From: Salegentibacter salarius
Lineage (GTDB): Bacteria > Bacteroidota > Bacteroidia > Flavobacteriales > Flavobacteriaceae
Length of the DNA stretch: 64,000 nucleotides
Assembly: GCF_900168265.1 (NCBI RefSeq)
Contig: NZ_FVZF01000006.1
Span: 1-64,000, forward strand
Direction: 5' to 3'
Every line of letters begins with the position of its first letter. Positions within the stretch are counted from its first letter, which is position 1. The notes under the pieces are model-generated. The model saw nothing but the letters and a program-made list of their open reading frames with translations, ran no database searches and was not told where the DNA came from. The translations under genes were made by a program, and so were the position numbers. This document shows, piece after piece, positions 46,755 through 56,276 of this stretch.

Positions 46755-47702
46755 TCAGTTTAAAAGCTCCTTATCAATTTCATCTAAAATTTCAGTATCT
46801 CGCTCAATATCAAACTTCCTTGCGAACAAATGATTTTTAGAAGCTTCTTTTAGTTCATCAAAATCTTCTTTTAGAAAAGTTATCGGAAGAGGTCCTGAAG
46901 GTCTTTCCCAGTTAACATAAGTTAGGGATCTTTTTATATCAAAATGTTTCTCCTTTTGAAGAAAGGCAATTATACTGTGAAAAAAAATTTCATCTGGAGC
47001 CAGAGTATATTTATGGTATTTTAAATATTCAGGATGGGTATTATGAAAACTCAAGATTCTATTTACAATTTCTATAGGAAGGGCCCACCACTGGCCGCCG
47101 CCAAAAGGTTCTAACAGGTCAGGAAATTTCCTTTTCTTAAAAATATTAAAAACTTTACGCCATCTACCAGTTTTCCTTAAGAAATTTATCTTTCCAAAGG
47201 TTTCCCAAGAATAGAATTCTCTATCGAATATTGAAGGAAGCATTAGAAAGTGTTTGCGTTGTGACGATTTATTTATTTTATATTTGTTTAACCGGGGCAA
47301 TCCACCATTTTCCCAACCAGGATGTGGAATTTTGAATAGACTGATAAAACTTTTTCCATAATTTCTTTTCAAAAAATCATAAATGTATTGATTGCTTGTT
47401 ATTGGATAATCCTGAGCACTTAAAAGGATGCTGTATCCGTTTCTTTGATCTTCAGAAACTTGATTCATGAGTTCTAAAGTTGCGGTTACCATACTAACAT
47501 CTCCCCAATGTATTTTTTTTCTCTTCCTAAGAGGAACAAATTTCAGATTTTGATAGCTCATTAATATTTTCTCAAATAATAATTGATTTGCTTTCTTATC
47601 GATATGGATGTAAAAATAAACATCAGGTTCATTCAGGTGTCTAACCAATCGCAATAATTGTTTTGGATTATTATGGGCTAAAATAAGATAGTTGATATTC
47701 AT
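46755..47702 (-). CDS. GT14 (core-2/I-branching) beta-N-acetylglucosaminyltransferase-like protein
   Basis: A 315-residue protein of the branching-enzyme family (PF02485, GT14): MNINYLILAHNNPKQLLRLV, YFYIHIDKKANQLLF, GYSILLSAQDYPI, then GGQWWALPIEIV and the conserved TLAPDEIFFHSIIAF. In animals these add beta-1,6-GlcNAc branches; bacterial relatives are linked to capsule or LPS. It is the only gene on the minus strand inside this locus, so it has its own promoter or was added later. Donor specificity is inferred from the family only. Confidence 0.85.
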   Translation of the reverse strand: MNINYLILAHNNPKQLLRLVRHLNEPDVYFYIHIDKKANQLLFEKILMSYQNLKFVPLRKRKKIHWGDVSMVTATLELMNQVSEDQRNGYSILLSAQDYPITSNQYIYDFLKRNYGKSFISLFKIPHPGWENGGLPRLNKYKINKSSQRKHFLMLPSIFDREFYSWETFGKINFLRKTGRWRKVFNIFKKRKFPDLLEPFGGGQWWALPIEIVNRILSFHNTHPEYLKYHKYTLAPDEIFFHSIIAFLQKEKHFDIKRSLTYVNWERPSGPLPITFLKEDFDELKEASKNHLFARKFDIERDTEILDEIDKELLN

Positions 47703-47866
47703 GATGTGTAAAAATTTAAAAAAGCTATTATCTCCTTTCAGTAAATGATGCTTTTTAGCCTAACTATTGTTATAATTGTAGAAGAGAATTATCACGTCAT
47801 TATTCTATTTCAAGTGCTAATTTTATAGATTAAAGAAACATAAAAGCCTTAAAATAATTTGCAAAA

Positions 47867-49036
47867 ATGGATTTCAAAAACAAAAGTATACTATTAATTC
47901 TACATGCGGGTGTTCTTGGCGGTGCTGAAAGACAAGGTTTAGGGCTTGGAAGAATTTTAGTTGAACAGTATAATTGTGAGGTCTATTTATTATTGACTCA
48001 TTCAGAGAAAACTTCTGCTGAATTTAGAGATTTCGCAAAAAAGTGTCATATAAAAGCTGTTTTTCATTTTGGTGAACCCTATATTGTTTTTAAGAAGGAG
48101 TTTAATATTAAAAATTTGAAGCGATTAGTTTGGTCTTCAAAATATTTACTAAGAATGAGAAAAGGCTTAATGCCGTATAGAATAGATTTCATTTTTCCTT
48201 TTCTTAATTTTCCTAGTAAAATAGCCTTTTATCTATATAAACTGCTCCCCACTGTTAAATTTACTTTCTGGCATCAATTAGGATTGGATGTATTTAAAGA
48301 TGATGTTTTTGAGAAGTTGGCTGCAAGATATACTCCCTGTGTTATAGCTAATGCTCCAAACGGGATTGAACTTTTTCGCGAGGCGCATAGGCTGGAGAAT
48401 AAAAGAGCTTTTGTTTTACCTCAATTTCTAACAATGAATTATCAAAATTTTTCAAAAGAGGAAATAAGACAAAAGTATGACATATCGCAAGATAGTGTTG
48501 TTATAGGCATGGTTTCACATTATCGACCGGACAAGAAGCATCATTTATTATTAGAAGCATTTTTTGAACTAAGTGAAAAATTTCAGAATGTAACTTTAGT
48601 TTTTCTCGGCTATAGAGGGGCTAATCCGGTCACTCAAGAAAAATTTGATAAAATTGTAAATAAGGTTAATAGGAAAAATGTACATAATAAGGTGCTCGTT
48701 TTATCAGAAAAGCCTGTAGAAGAAATACTCTCTATGATGGATATAGGCGTTTTGGTTTCAGAAGTTGAAGGTACACCCAATGTGGTAATGGAATACATGT
48801 TGTACAAATTGCCGGTTGTTGCATCCAGACATCCTGGATGTGTCGGACTACTTGAAAACTCTTCTTTTTTAATAAAGAATGATATTAATGAACTGAAAAG
48901 TGCTTTAACAAGTTTAATTGATTCTGAAGATTTAAGGATAAAGGAGGGCTTAAAAAATAGAAAAATTATAGATGGTTTTACCCCAGAAAATTATATGATA
49001 AAGCTTAATGGAATTATGAATAAAATGATCAATTAA
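47867..49036 (+). CDS. GT4 glycosyltransferase
   Basis: A 389-residue GT-B enzyme. N-terminal domain: ILLILHAGVLGGAERQGLGL. C-terminal donor domain: GMVSHYRPDKKHHLLLEAF, LSEKPVEEILSMMDIGVLVS and SEVEGTPNVVMEYMLYKLPV with the E-x7-E motif, followed by ASRHPGC. It transfers a sugar, with retention of configuration, to the glycan lipid. The gap upstream (164 bases) probably has the promoter for the next run of + strand genes, divergent from the GT14 gene. Confidence 0.88.
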   Translation: MDFKNKSILLILHAGVLGGAERQGLGLGRILVEQYNCEVYLLLTHSEKTSAEFRDFAKKCHIKAVFHFGEPYIVFKKEFNIKNLKRLVWSSKYLLRMRKGLMPYRIDFIFPFLNFPSKIAFYLYKLLPTVKFTFWHQLGLDVFKDDVFEKLAARYTPCVIANAPNGIELFREAHRLENKRAFVLPQFLTMNYQNFSKEEIRQKYDISQDSVVIGMVSHYRPDKKHHLLLEAFFELSEKFQNVTLVFLGYRGANPVTQEKFDKIVNKVNRKNVHNKVLVLSEKPVEEILSMMDIGVLVSEVEGTPNVVMEYMLYKLPVVASRHPGCVGLLENSSFLIKNDINELKSALTSLIDSEDLRIKEGLKNRKIIDGFTPENYMIKLNGIMNKMIN

Positions 49037-49040
49037 TTTA

Positions 49041-50057
49041 ATGGATTGTATTCCAAATATCTCTGTAATTCTACCTGTATTTAATGGAGAAACTTTTTTA
49101 GAAGAAGCTATTGAAAGCTGTTTGAAACAAACTTGGAAAAATTTTGAGTTGATAATTGTTGATGATTGTTCAAGTGATAATAGTCTGAAAATTGCAACAT
49201 ACTACGCAAATTTCGATCAAAGAATAAAAATCATATCCAATAGCACTAATAAAAAACTTCCTGCAAGTCTTAATATTGGGCATCATTCTGCCACCGGAAA
49301 ATACTTAACTTGGACTTCAGATGACAATATATTGAAGGGTAATATGTTGGAAGTATTATTGGATAATATGATTAAAAATAAGGCTGATTTAGTTTTTTCG
49401 GATTATGATATTATTGAAGAAGACGGGAGATATAGGCGAACCCAGGAATTAGGCCCTGTTAGTGGGTTGCTTTTTGGAAATACTATAGGTGCAAGTTTTT
49501 TATACAAGAAAAAAGTTTTTGAAAACCTGAGCGGTTTTGATGAAGATTTATATACTTTAGAAGATTATGATTTCTGGCTACGAGCTTCAATTAAATTTAA
49601 ACTTCATCATATAAGGGAGTCGTTATATTTATATCGAATACATAGAAATAACCTAACCTCTATTGTTGATGAAGATCCAGAAATAAAGAGGATTTTTGGG
49701 AATAAGCATAAGATCGTTTACGAAAAAATTTCTAATATCTTAGGCTGGTCAGAATCTACAATAAGATTCTTATATATGAGTAGGGGGTTTGAAAGCTGGG
49801 ATATGGAGTTTTTTAAAAATAATTTTAGTACGATTAAAAATGATTTGGGGAAATTTCAAGCAAGAGTTAATGCAAATGATAAAGGAAAAATTTTTCAAAA
49901 AATGGATATGCTTTTAAGACATGTCATATTAAATAATCCTTTAGATAAGAAATACATAGCCTGGCTTTTATTCAGAAGGCCCGGAATTCTTTTTGATCCA
50001 CATTATAGTAAAAAGACTAGTCTAAAAATTTTAAAGAAATACGTTGATTACAACTAA
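49041..50057 (+). CDS. GT2 glycosyltransferase
   Basis: A 338-residue GT-A enzyme: ISVILPVFNGETFLEEAIES, LIIVDDCSSDNSLKIA, the metal site TWTSDDN (S-D-D instead of D-x-D), and EDYDFWLRASIKFKLHHI as the acceptor-domain acidic motif. It has the common shape of capsular rhamnosyl- or hexosyltransferases, but the sugar cannot be read. It follows the GT4 gene by 4 bases and overlaps the next GT2 gene by 14 bases. Confidence 0.87.
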   Translation: MDCIPNISVILPVFNGETFLEEAIESCLKQTWKNFELIIVDDCSSDNSLKIATYYANFDQRIKIISNSTNKKLPASLNIGHHSATGKYLTWTSDDNILKGNMLEVLLDNMIKNKADLVFSDYDIIEEDGRYRRTQELGPVSGLLFGNTIGASFLYKKKVFENLSGFDEDLYTLEDYDFWLRASIKFKLHHIRESLYLYRIHRNNLTSIVDEDPEIKRIFGNKHKIVYEKISNILGWSESTIRFLYMSRGFESWDMEFFKNNFSTIKNDLGKFQARVNANDKGKIFQKMDMLLRHVILNNPLDKKYIAWLLFRRPGILFDPHYSKKTSLKILKKYVDYN

Positions 50058-51006
50058 TTATAAAGTTACTATACTTCTCGCTGCTCATAACCGGGCTCAT
50101 TTAATAGAAGAGACTTTAGATTCTATAGTTGCCCAAACCTATAAGAATTGGGAATGTATAATCGTAGATGATCATTCTGAAGATAATACGAGGGAAGTTG
50201 TTCGGGATTATGAAAAAAAAGATTCAAGATTTTCTTACTATTTAAAAACTGAAAAATATAAAAAGGGTCTTTCCGGAACTAGAAATTGTAGTTTAGATCT
50301 TGCCAAGGAGCGAGGAGCAGAGTATGTCCAGTTTTTTGATGACGATGATATAATGCATCCAGAAAAAATAGAAATTCAAATATTACCTTTTCAGGATAAT
50401 TCTTCCTTGGGTTTTACTGTTTGCCAATATTTAGGTTTTTCAGATCGTAAAGAGATTGATTTTAATAGTATGATTTCAGATATACCTATAAATTCAAATA
50501 ATCTTGCCAATGATTTTTTATTCTCTAGAATTAGAATCAATTCTGCAGGCCCCCTATTTAAATTAAAATTGTTTAAATCAGAAATTTTTGACGAAGAACT
50601 CAGATATGGAGAAGAATGGGAGTTGTTCAATAGGATATTTTTTAAATATCAGCCGGAATTTGTGTCTATTAATAAATGTTTATTTTATTATCGTAGTCAT
50701 AATAATTCAATAACTGGAAAGACTGAAACACAACCTGAGAAGATAGGAACTCAAATAATAATAATACAAAAATTATGGAATTTTTTAAAGAAAAATGATT
50801 TGCTTACTGATGTAAATATTACTTATTTTCTAAACCATTTTCTTTTTCAGTATAATAACAGGGAATCCATAATCGATATTAAATGTTACCTCAAGAAGGA
50901 AGGAAAATTGCCAGTTATAGAAAAATATAAATATGAATTACTAATTTTTGTGCATAATTTTTATTTGCGAGTAATGAAATTTTTACTGTTCAGAATAAAA
51001 TTTTAA
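50044..51006 (+). CDS. GT2 glycosyltransferase
   Basis: A 320-residue GT-A enzyme starting at TTG 50044, 14 bases inside the previous gene. KVTILLAAHNRAHLIEETLD, CIIVDDHSEDNTREVV, EYVQFFDDDDIMHPEKI (metal site) and LRYGEEWELFNRIF. The motif NWECIIVDD relates it to the tandem pair at 44823 and 45776. The basic, hydrophobic C-terminus may touch the membrane. Confidence 0.85.
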   Translation: MITTNYKVTILLAAHNRAHLIEETLDSIVAQTYKNWECIIVDDHSEDNTREVVRDYEKKDSRFSYYLKTEKYKKGLSGTRNCSLDLAKERGAEYVQFFDDDDIMHPEKIEIQILPFQDNSSLGFTVCQYLGFSDRKEIDFNSMISDIPINSNNLANDFLFSRIRINSAGPLFKLKLFKSEIFDEELRYGEEWELFNRIFFKYQPEFVSINKCLFYYRSHNNSITGKTETQPEKIGTQIIIIQKLWNFLKKNDLLTDVNITYFLNHFLFQYNNRESIIDIKCYLKKEGKLPVIEKYKYELLIFVHNFYLRVMKFLLFRIKF

Positions 51007-51015
51007 TAACGATTT

Positions 51016-51876
51016 ATGCATAAAATTAATAAACTTTCATTGTGTTTGTTACTTAAAGTATATGATAGCACTAAAAGCTACAAAATTCGGAAAATCATAA
51101 AGCAGTATTTAGAAGGGAAAGACGTTGAAATTAAGTATAAGAACGTCCGATTCAAGGTTAGGACTGCTTCCTCTATTGAATTCCTTCTAATTTTCAAAGA
51201 ATACAATGAAACTAATATTATAGCAATTATTCAATATTTAGCACGCAGGTCGTATTCTTTTATTGATATAGGAGCAAACATTGGAATTCATTCCCTTATG
51301 GCTTCTAAAGCCAATCCTGATATCAAAATTTATTCTTTTGAACCAGAACCCTCTAATTATAATCGCTTCACTGAAAACATTAGGCTTAATTCTTTTGCTA
51401 ATAATGTAACCACTTTTAATCTTGGACTGAGAGATGAAATTGGATCAAAAATTCTTAATATTAATGGTGCTAATAATAAAGGAAAACATTCCTTAAAAAG
51501 AAATTTTGGATCTGAAAACACTCAAATGCCAATTTCCATTGAAAGGCTAGACTCCTTCAAAAATCTCATTTTACCAGTTAACTCGTTGTTGATAAAAATT
51601 GATGTCGAAGGATTTGAAATGGAAGTATTAGATGGTGCAGTAAAATTTCTAAAACCGGTAGATGAAATAGTTATAATAATTGAATTACTTGAAGAAATAA
51701 ATACACTGCAAGGTTGTCGACAAATTTACGATCGATTAAAATTCGAAAACTTTGATGTTTGCTATAAAGTTACTGAAAATGGAATTCATTCTGTGACAGA
51801 ATATTCTTCTTCGGGAGATTATTTATTTCTGAAAGAAAATGAATCCAAAAGAATTTTTAATGAATTTCTAGTATGA
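51016..51876 (+). CDS. FkbM-family methyltransferase
   Basis: A 286-residue SAM-dependent methyltransferase: FIDIGANIGIHSLMASKANP (SAM motif I), IYSFEPEPSNYNRFTENIRL (motif II), and LLIKIDVEGFEMEVLDGAVK (FkbM signature). Such enzymes methylate sugar hydroxyls in capsules and other glycans. A terminal methyl sugar would fit the presence of a Wzt C-terminal recognition domain, as in O-antigens ended by methylation, but this is inference. It overlaps the next gene by 4 bases (ATGA). Confidence 0.88.
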   Translation: MHKINKLSLCLLLKVYDSTKSYKIRKIIKQYLEGKDVEIKYKNVRFKVRTASSIEFLLIFKEYNETNIIAIIQYLARRSYSFIDIGANIGIHSLMASKANPDIKIYSFEPEPSNYNRFTENIRLNSFANNVTTFNLGLRDEIGSKILNINGANNKGKHSLKRNFGSENTQMPISIERLDSFKNLILPVNSLLIKIDVEGFEMEVLDGAVKFLKPVDEIVIIIELLEEINTLQGCRQIYDRLKFENFDVCYKVTENGIHSVTEYSSSGDYLFLKENESKRIFNEFLV

Positions 51877-52853
51877 GAGAAGGGGTTAATCCGGAAAAAT
51901 TTAAGGATGAAAGAAATGTTCAGAAATTTCATCGAATAATTGTACCAATATTTATTCCTAATAGCCAAGAAGAATATTATAAAGGAAGTTTTGAAGTCGT
52001 TAAGACCTGTCTTACGTCCCTTTCTAAAACAATTAATTACGAAACAACAGCAATAACTATTATTAATAATGCATCTTCACCTATAGTTACAGAATTCTTG
52101 ACATCTTGCCTTAACTTAGGTTTAATTGATAAGCTGATTTCTTATTCGGAAAATCGAGGAAAGGTATATACGGTATTCGCAGAGGCCAGAGGATCTTATG
52201 AATCATTTATTACTATTGCTGATGCAGATGTTCTGTTTTTCGAAGGCTGGGAAAGTGCGGTTTTCGATATTTATAAGACTTTTCCGAAAAGTGGGGTAGT
52301 TTCGCCACTTCCATTACAAAATTTGGCGTTTAATAAAAATAATTCTGTTTTTTTTGATAATTTTCTATCAAATAAAATCAGATATGAAAAGGTTGTTTCT
52401 GATAAGGACTGTGAGTTATTTTTAAAGGGTATGGGTAATACTGCCTTATTAAAAAGAAATAATCGCACTTACTCCTGGAAGGAAAAACAGTATTTTTTAA
52501 AGAAGAAAGTAAATGCCGTACTGGGAGCAGGACATTTTGTGGCAACTTATAGAAAGGAAGTGTTTAAGGCAAATCTTCCTTTCCCAGTTTGGAAATTTAA
52601 AAATGGCTTCGAAGATCTTTATCTTGACGAACCCACAGACAAATTCGGTTGGTATCGTTTGTCTACTTCAAAATCATTTGCATATCATCTTGGCAATAGG
52701 GTGGATAATATTTCTGAAAACATGACCTTTGAAGGAATACGTAAATTAGATAAAAATATATTTGCTGAAATTGATACTCCTCAAAAATCTAAAGTGCCCT
52801 ATTCAATAAAAAAATATTTTTTCAGAGTATTAAAAAAGTTCTGGAAACTTTAA
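51873..52853 (+). CDS. Putative GT-A-fold glycosyltransferase
   Basis: A 326-residue protein: FHRIIVPIFIPNSQEEYYKG, TAITIINNASSPIVTEFLTS, SENRGKVYTVFAEARGSYES and FITIADADVLFFEGWESAVF, which has the D-A-D-V metal motif of GT-A enzymes. GAGHFVATYRKEVFKANLPF is the later acceptor region. It is GT2-like but lacks the usual VVDDGS string, having IINNAS. It is coupled by ATGA to the methyltransferase gene. The sugar is unknown. Confidence 0.75.
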   Translation: MREGVNPEKFKDERNVQKFHRIIVPIFIPNSQEEYYKGSFEVVKTCLTSLSKTINYETTAITIINNASSPIVTEFLTSCLNLGLIDKLISYSENRGKVYTVFAEARGSYESFITIADADVLFFEGWESAVFDIYKTFPKSGVVSPLPLQNLAFNKNNSVFFDNFLSNKIRYEKVVSDKDCELFLKGMGNTALLKRNNRTYSWKEKQYFLKKKVNAVLGAGHFVATYRKEVFKANLPFPVWKFKNGFEDLYLDEPTDKFGWYRLSTSKSFAYHLGNRVDNISENMTFEGIRKLDKNIFAEIDTPQKSKVPYSIKKYFFRVLKKFWKL

Positions 52854-52905
52854 TCCAAAAAATTAATTCTTATCCTATTTTGAAAACTTCTTTTAGTAAA
52901 TCATT

Positions 52906-54027
52906 TTGAAACTCCTCCTTTGTTTTGGTACCCGTCCCGAAGCCATAAAAATGGCTCCTATTATTCATGAGTGCAAGAGAAGAAATATTTCTTTTAAAGT
53001 TTGTGTTACCGCACAACATCGCGAAATGCTGGATCAGGTACTGGATTTTTTTGAAATTCAGCCTGATTATGATCTCAATCTTATGAAGGCTGGGCAATCT
53101 TTAAATAGTTTAAGTGCAGCTATTTTTAATAAATTCGATCAAGTATTGGAATTGGAGCAACCAGATCTGTTGCTTGTGCACGGAGATACGACCACAGCTT
53201 CTATGATTTCCCAGGTTGCCTTTCATAGGCAGATAAAAATAGGACATGTGGAAGCAGGTTTACGCACTTATAATAAAAGTTCCCCCTTTCCCGAAGAGAT
53301 AAACCGTCAAATTATAGGGAAAATAGCCGATTTTCATTTTGTTCCTACGATTAATGCAAAAAATAATTTGTTAAGTGAACAGGTTCCGTTAGAACAAATT
53401 ATACTTACGGGGAATAGTGTTGTAGATGCTTTGGAGTGGGCAGGTGTGAAAATAGAAAGAATAGGTTTGCCTCAGGAAATTCATAACATTCAGACCTGCC
53501 TTGATCCCAAAAAGAAATTAATTCTTATTACAGGCCATCGCAGGGAGAACTTCGGGAAGGGCTTGGAAGAAATTTGTGAAGCACTATTAGAACTATCCCA
53601 GAATACTGATATTGAGTTGGTATTTCCAATGCATCTTAATCCAAAAGTAACATCCACAGTAGAGAAAACCTTAAAAGATAAACCTAATATTCATCTTATC
53701 GCTCCTGTTTCTTATCCATCTCTACTATGGTTAATGAAGAAATCAATATTTATAATTTCCGATTCGGGTGGTATTCAGGAGGAAGCTCCTGCATTTGGAA
53801 AGCCGGTTATAGTAACAAGAAATGTCTCAGAGAGAATGGAAGGGGTAGAGGCAGGATTTTCTTTTTTAACAGGAACTAGTAAAACCAAAATCTTAAAAGA
53901 AGCAAACCAAATTATTGGTCAACCACCAAATTTTGAAGGAAAGAAAAATCCTTATGGAGATGGAAAGGCTGCTCAAAGAATAGTAGCATTTCTGGCGAGT
54001 CTGGCAAGAAGTTCTTCTAATGAATGA
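52906..54027 (+). CDS. wecB: UDP-N-acetylglucosamine 2-epimerase (non-hydrolysing)
   Basis: A 373-residue enzyme, normal length for WecB/MnaA, which interconverts UDP-GlcNAc and UDP-ManNAc. LLLCFGTRPEAIKMAPIIHE, VCVTAQHREMLDQVL, LLVHGDTTTASMISQVAFHR, KIGHVEAGLRTYNKSSPFPE and the catalytic ISDSGGIQEEAPAFGKPVI are all present. The start is TTG 52906. It supplies ManNAc donors for the glycan. It is distinct from the hydrolysing NeuC at 58753, so the locus has both types of 2-epimerase. Confidence 0.95.
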   Translation: MKLLLCFGTRPEAIKMAPIIHECKRRNISFKVCVTAQHREMLDQVLDFFEIQPDYDLNLMKAGQSLNSLSAAIFNKFDQVLELEQPDLLLVHGDTTTASMISQVAFHRQIKIGHVEAGLRTYNKSSPFPEEINRQIIGKIADFHFVPTINAKNNLLSEQVPLEQIILTGNSVVDALEWAGVKIERIGLPQEIHNIQTCLDPKKKLILITGHRRENFGKGLEEICEALLELSQNTDIELVFPMHLNPKVTSTVEKTLKDKPNIHLIAPVSYPSLLWLMKKSIFIISDSGGIQEEAPAFGKPVIVTRNVSERMEGVEAGFSFLTGTSKTKILKEANQIIGQPPNFEGKKNPYGDGKAAQRIVAFLASLARSSSNE

Positions 54028-54104
54028 TAATAATTATGGTATGGTCTATTTGGCTTGTTGCGGTCTCGGCAAATACATATCTTTATCCCAAATTTTTACA
54101 CTAG

Positions 54105-55361
54105 TTGAAACCATCTTCCTTAAAAAAAATTTTAGTAGTCGCCGAATCTATAGATGTAGAAGATAGTAGTGGTTCTAAAGCTAACGTAGCACTGATTAAA
54201 AACTTAAAAAGTTCAGGATTTGAGGTATTGGTTTATCATTATACCAGGAAAGTAATAAGTCTGGGGTCTATTCCCTGTAGGGCCATTAAAGAAAATAGGA
54301 AAAGTTTGCTTTTTTATTTAAGCCGGTTACAACGAAAACTTCAGCATACTTTTAATTGGAACCTGGCAAAATATTTAGAACCGCGGTTTGGATTCTCTTT
54401 TACTTTTTTTAATGATAGCAAAAGTATAACAGAAGCTCTAAGAAAAGATAAAAACTTTCAACCTGACCTAGTGATAACTTTAAGTAAAGGGGCTAGCTTT
54501 AGGCCTCACCATGCTTTATTAGCAATTCCTGAATTACATGATATGTGGTTTGCATATATTCACGATCCTTATCCTTTTCATTATTATCCGGAACCTTATA
54601 ACTGGAGCGAGCCGGGTTATCAAAAGAAAATTGAATTTTTTAAGGAAGTAGCAGATAAGTGTCAATGGGCAGGATATCCTTCTTTACATTTAGCCACATG
54701 GATGGAAGATCATTTTCCGGTTTTTAAAGGGAAAAGAATGATTATACCGCATCAGTTAAATAATGAAAATGATCTTACTGTAACTTTACCTTCGTGGTTT
54801 GATCCTGAAAAATTTAATCTTTTGCACGCTGGAAATTTAATGAAACAAAGAGATCCTTTTCCACTAATTGATGGGTTTCGAAAATTCTTGGAAGGAAATC
54901 CACAGGCCAGAAAAGACGCTCGTTTATTATTAGTAGGAAGTGCTTCTCATCATTTATCCCGATTGATTAAAACGGAGAAGGAAATTCAAGAATTATTTAT
55001 TAGCAAAGGCTACGTGCCTTACGATCTTGTGCTTAAATTACAAAAGGAGACTGTTGTAAATATAATTTTGGAATCAATTGCTGAGCAAAGTCCTTTTTTA
55101 CCGGGAAAATTCCCGCATTGTATAGAAGCTAATAAGCCTATTCTACATCTGGGACCTGAGAAAAGCGAAGTGAGAAGATTGTTGGGTCCAGATTACGAAC
55201 TTTGTGCTGAAGCAGATGATATAAATGGAATTACAAAAAGAATTGAAGAACTATATTTCAAGTGGAAGGATAATCTGGAAACTATGGCCTTAGGTAGGAA
55301 TGATATCCAGCTTCACTTATCTGCTGAAAATCTAAAGATTCAAATAGATAAAATAATTTAA
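54105..55361 (+). CDS. Probable GT4-like glycosyltransferase
   Basis: A 418-residue protein starting at TTG 54105: KKILVVAESIDVEDSSGSKA opens an N-terminal Rossmann-like domain, and the C-terminal part has FNLLHAGNLMKQRDPFPLID, ARLLLVGSASHHLSRLI and SPFLPGKFPHCIEANKPILH, a GT-B donor-site layout in which the E-x7-E motif is weak. The middle has YIHDPYPFHYYPEPYNWSEP, an unusual aromatic stretch. The family number is uncertain. It begins a run with the next GT2 gene 2 bases away. Confidence 0.72.
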   Translation: MKPSSLKKILVVAESIDVEDSSGSKANVALIKNLKSSGFEVLVYHYTRKVISLGSIPCRAIKENRKSLLFYLSRLQRKLQHTFNWNLAKYLEPRFGFSFTFFNDSKSITEALRKDKNFQPDLVITLSKGASFRPHHALLAIPELHDMWFAYIHDPYPFHYYPEPYNWSEPGYQKKIEFFKEVADKCQWAGYPSLHLATWMEDHFPVFKGKRMIIPHQLNNENDLTVTLPSWFDPEKFNLLHAGNLMKQRDPFPLIDGFRKFLEGNPQARKDARLLLVGSASHHLSRLIKTEKEIQELFISKGYVPYDLVLKLQKETVVNIILESIAEQSPFLPGKFPHCIEANKPILHLGPEKSEVRRLLGPDYELCAEADDINGITKRIEELYFKWKDNLETMALGRNDIQLHLSAENLKIQIDKII

Positions 55362-55363
55362 GA

Positions 55364-56254
55364 ATGGAGGCTTCTGTATTAATTGTTTCTAAAGATAGAT
55401 TTTCAGAACTTCAGAAGACCTTAAAAATCCTGCACGATTATTTAAATTTGAAGGATCAAGAAATCTTAGTTTTTTTGGATGGATGTATAGATGAGTCTGA
55501 AAAGCTAATTAAACTTTTCCCATTTGTAAAGTGGGAGATTTCCCCTGAAACTTTGGGGGCATCCAGGGCGAGAAATATTCTTTATAAAAAGGCAAAGGGC
55601 AAGATATTATTTGGACTTGATGACGATGCTCATCCATTGCATAAAGATTTTATCAGGATTTCAAATGAAATTTTCACCAATAATACGAAAGTTGGAATTA
55701 TAGCATTTAAAGAGATAAGAGGCATTTTTGCGACAGATGATGATATTCCTGATTCTTTAAAGCAAAAGAAAGTGGATTATCTTGTCAAAGATTTTTTAGG
55801 TTGCGGTTTTGCTATTAGAAGTGAAGTTTATAATAAAACACGAGGTTTTCCAGTGTGGATTGATATTTACGGCGAAGAAGTTTGTGTAGCATTAGAAACA
55901 CTGGAATTAGGTTATGATATTTTATTTACACATCAAATTGTGGTAAATCACCGTACTCAAAAGCAGAAAAAGAATATTAATGGAGCCAATTACTTCAGGT
56001 TTGGGAAACAATTAAAAAATACAGCTTCTTTCTACCTGGTTTATTATCCTTTTCCACTATTATTGAAAAAAGTTCTAAGATTATACGTTTTGAATTTTCG
56101 GAAGTATGCCTTGAAAGATTTACAATTTTTTAAAAAATATTTATTCTCTTTAATTGAATTGATTTGGAATCTTCCGCAAATACTCAAAAATAGAAAACCA
56201 GTAGGTAGGTCTGTTATAGTTAAATTTAATGGTCTTAGAAACCCAGAATATTAA
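55364..56254 (+). CDS. GT2-like glycosyltransferase
   Basis: A 296-residue GT-A enzyme: ASVLIVSKDRFSELQKTLKI, ILVFLDGCIDESEKLIKLFP, GASRARNILYKKAKGKILFG and LDDDAHPLHKDFIRIS (metal site DDD). DFLGCGFAIRSEVYNKTRGF and VWIDIYGEEVCVALETLELG match the acceptor region of GT2 enzymes. It lies 22 bases before the neuA gene. Confidence 0.82.
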   Translation: MEASVLIVSKDRFSELQKTLKILHDYLNLKDQEILVFLDGCIDESEKLIKLFPFVKWEISPETLGASRARNILYKKAKGKILFGLDDDAHPLHKDFIRISNEIFTNNTKVGIIAFKEIRGIFATDDDIPDSLKQKKVDYLVKDFLGCGFAIRSEVYNKTRGFPVWIDIYGEEVCVALETLELGYDILFTHQIVVNHRTQKQKKNINGANYFRFGKQLKNTASFYLVYYPFPLLLKKVLRLYVLNFRKYALKDLQFFKKYLFSLIELIWNLPQILKNRKPVGRSVIVKFNGLRNPEY

Positions 56255-56276
56255 ACGGATTTTATCATCTTAAAAA

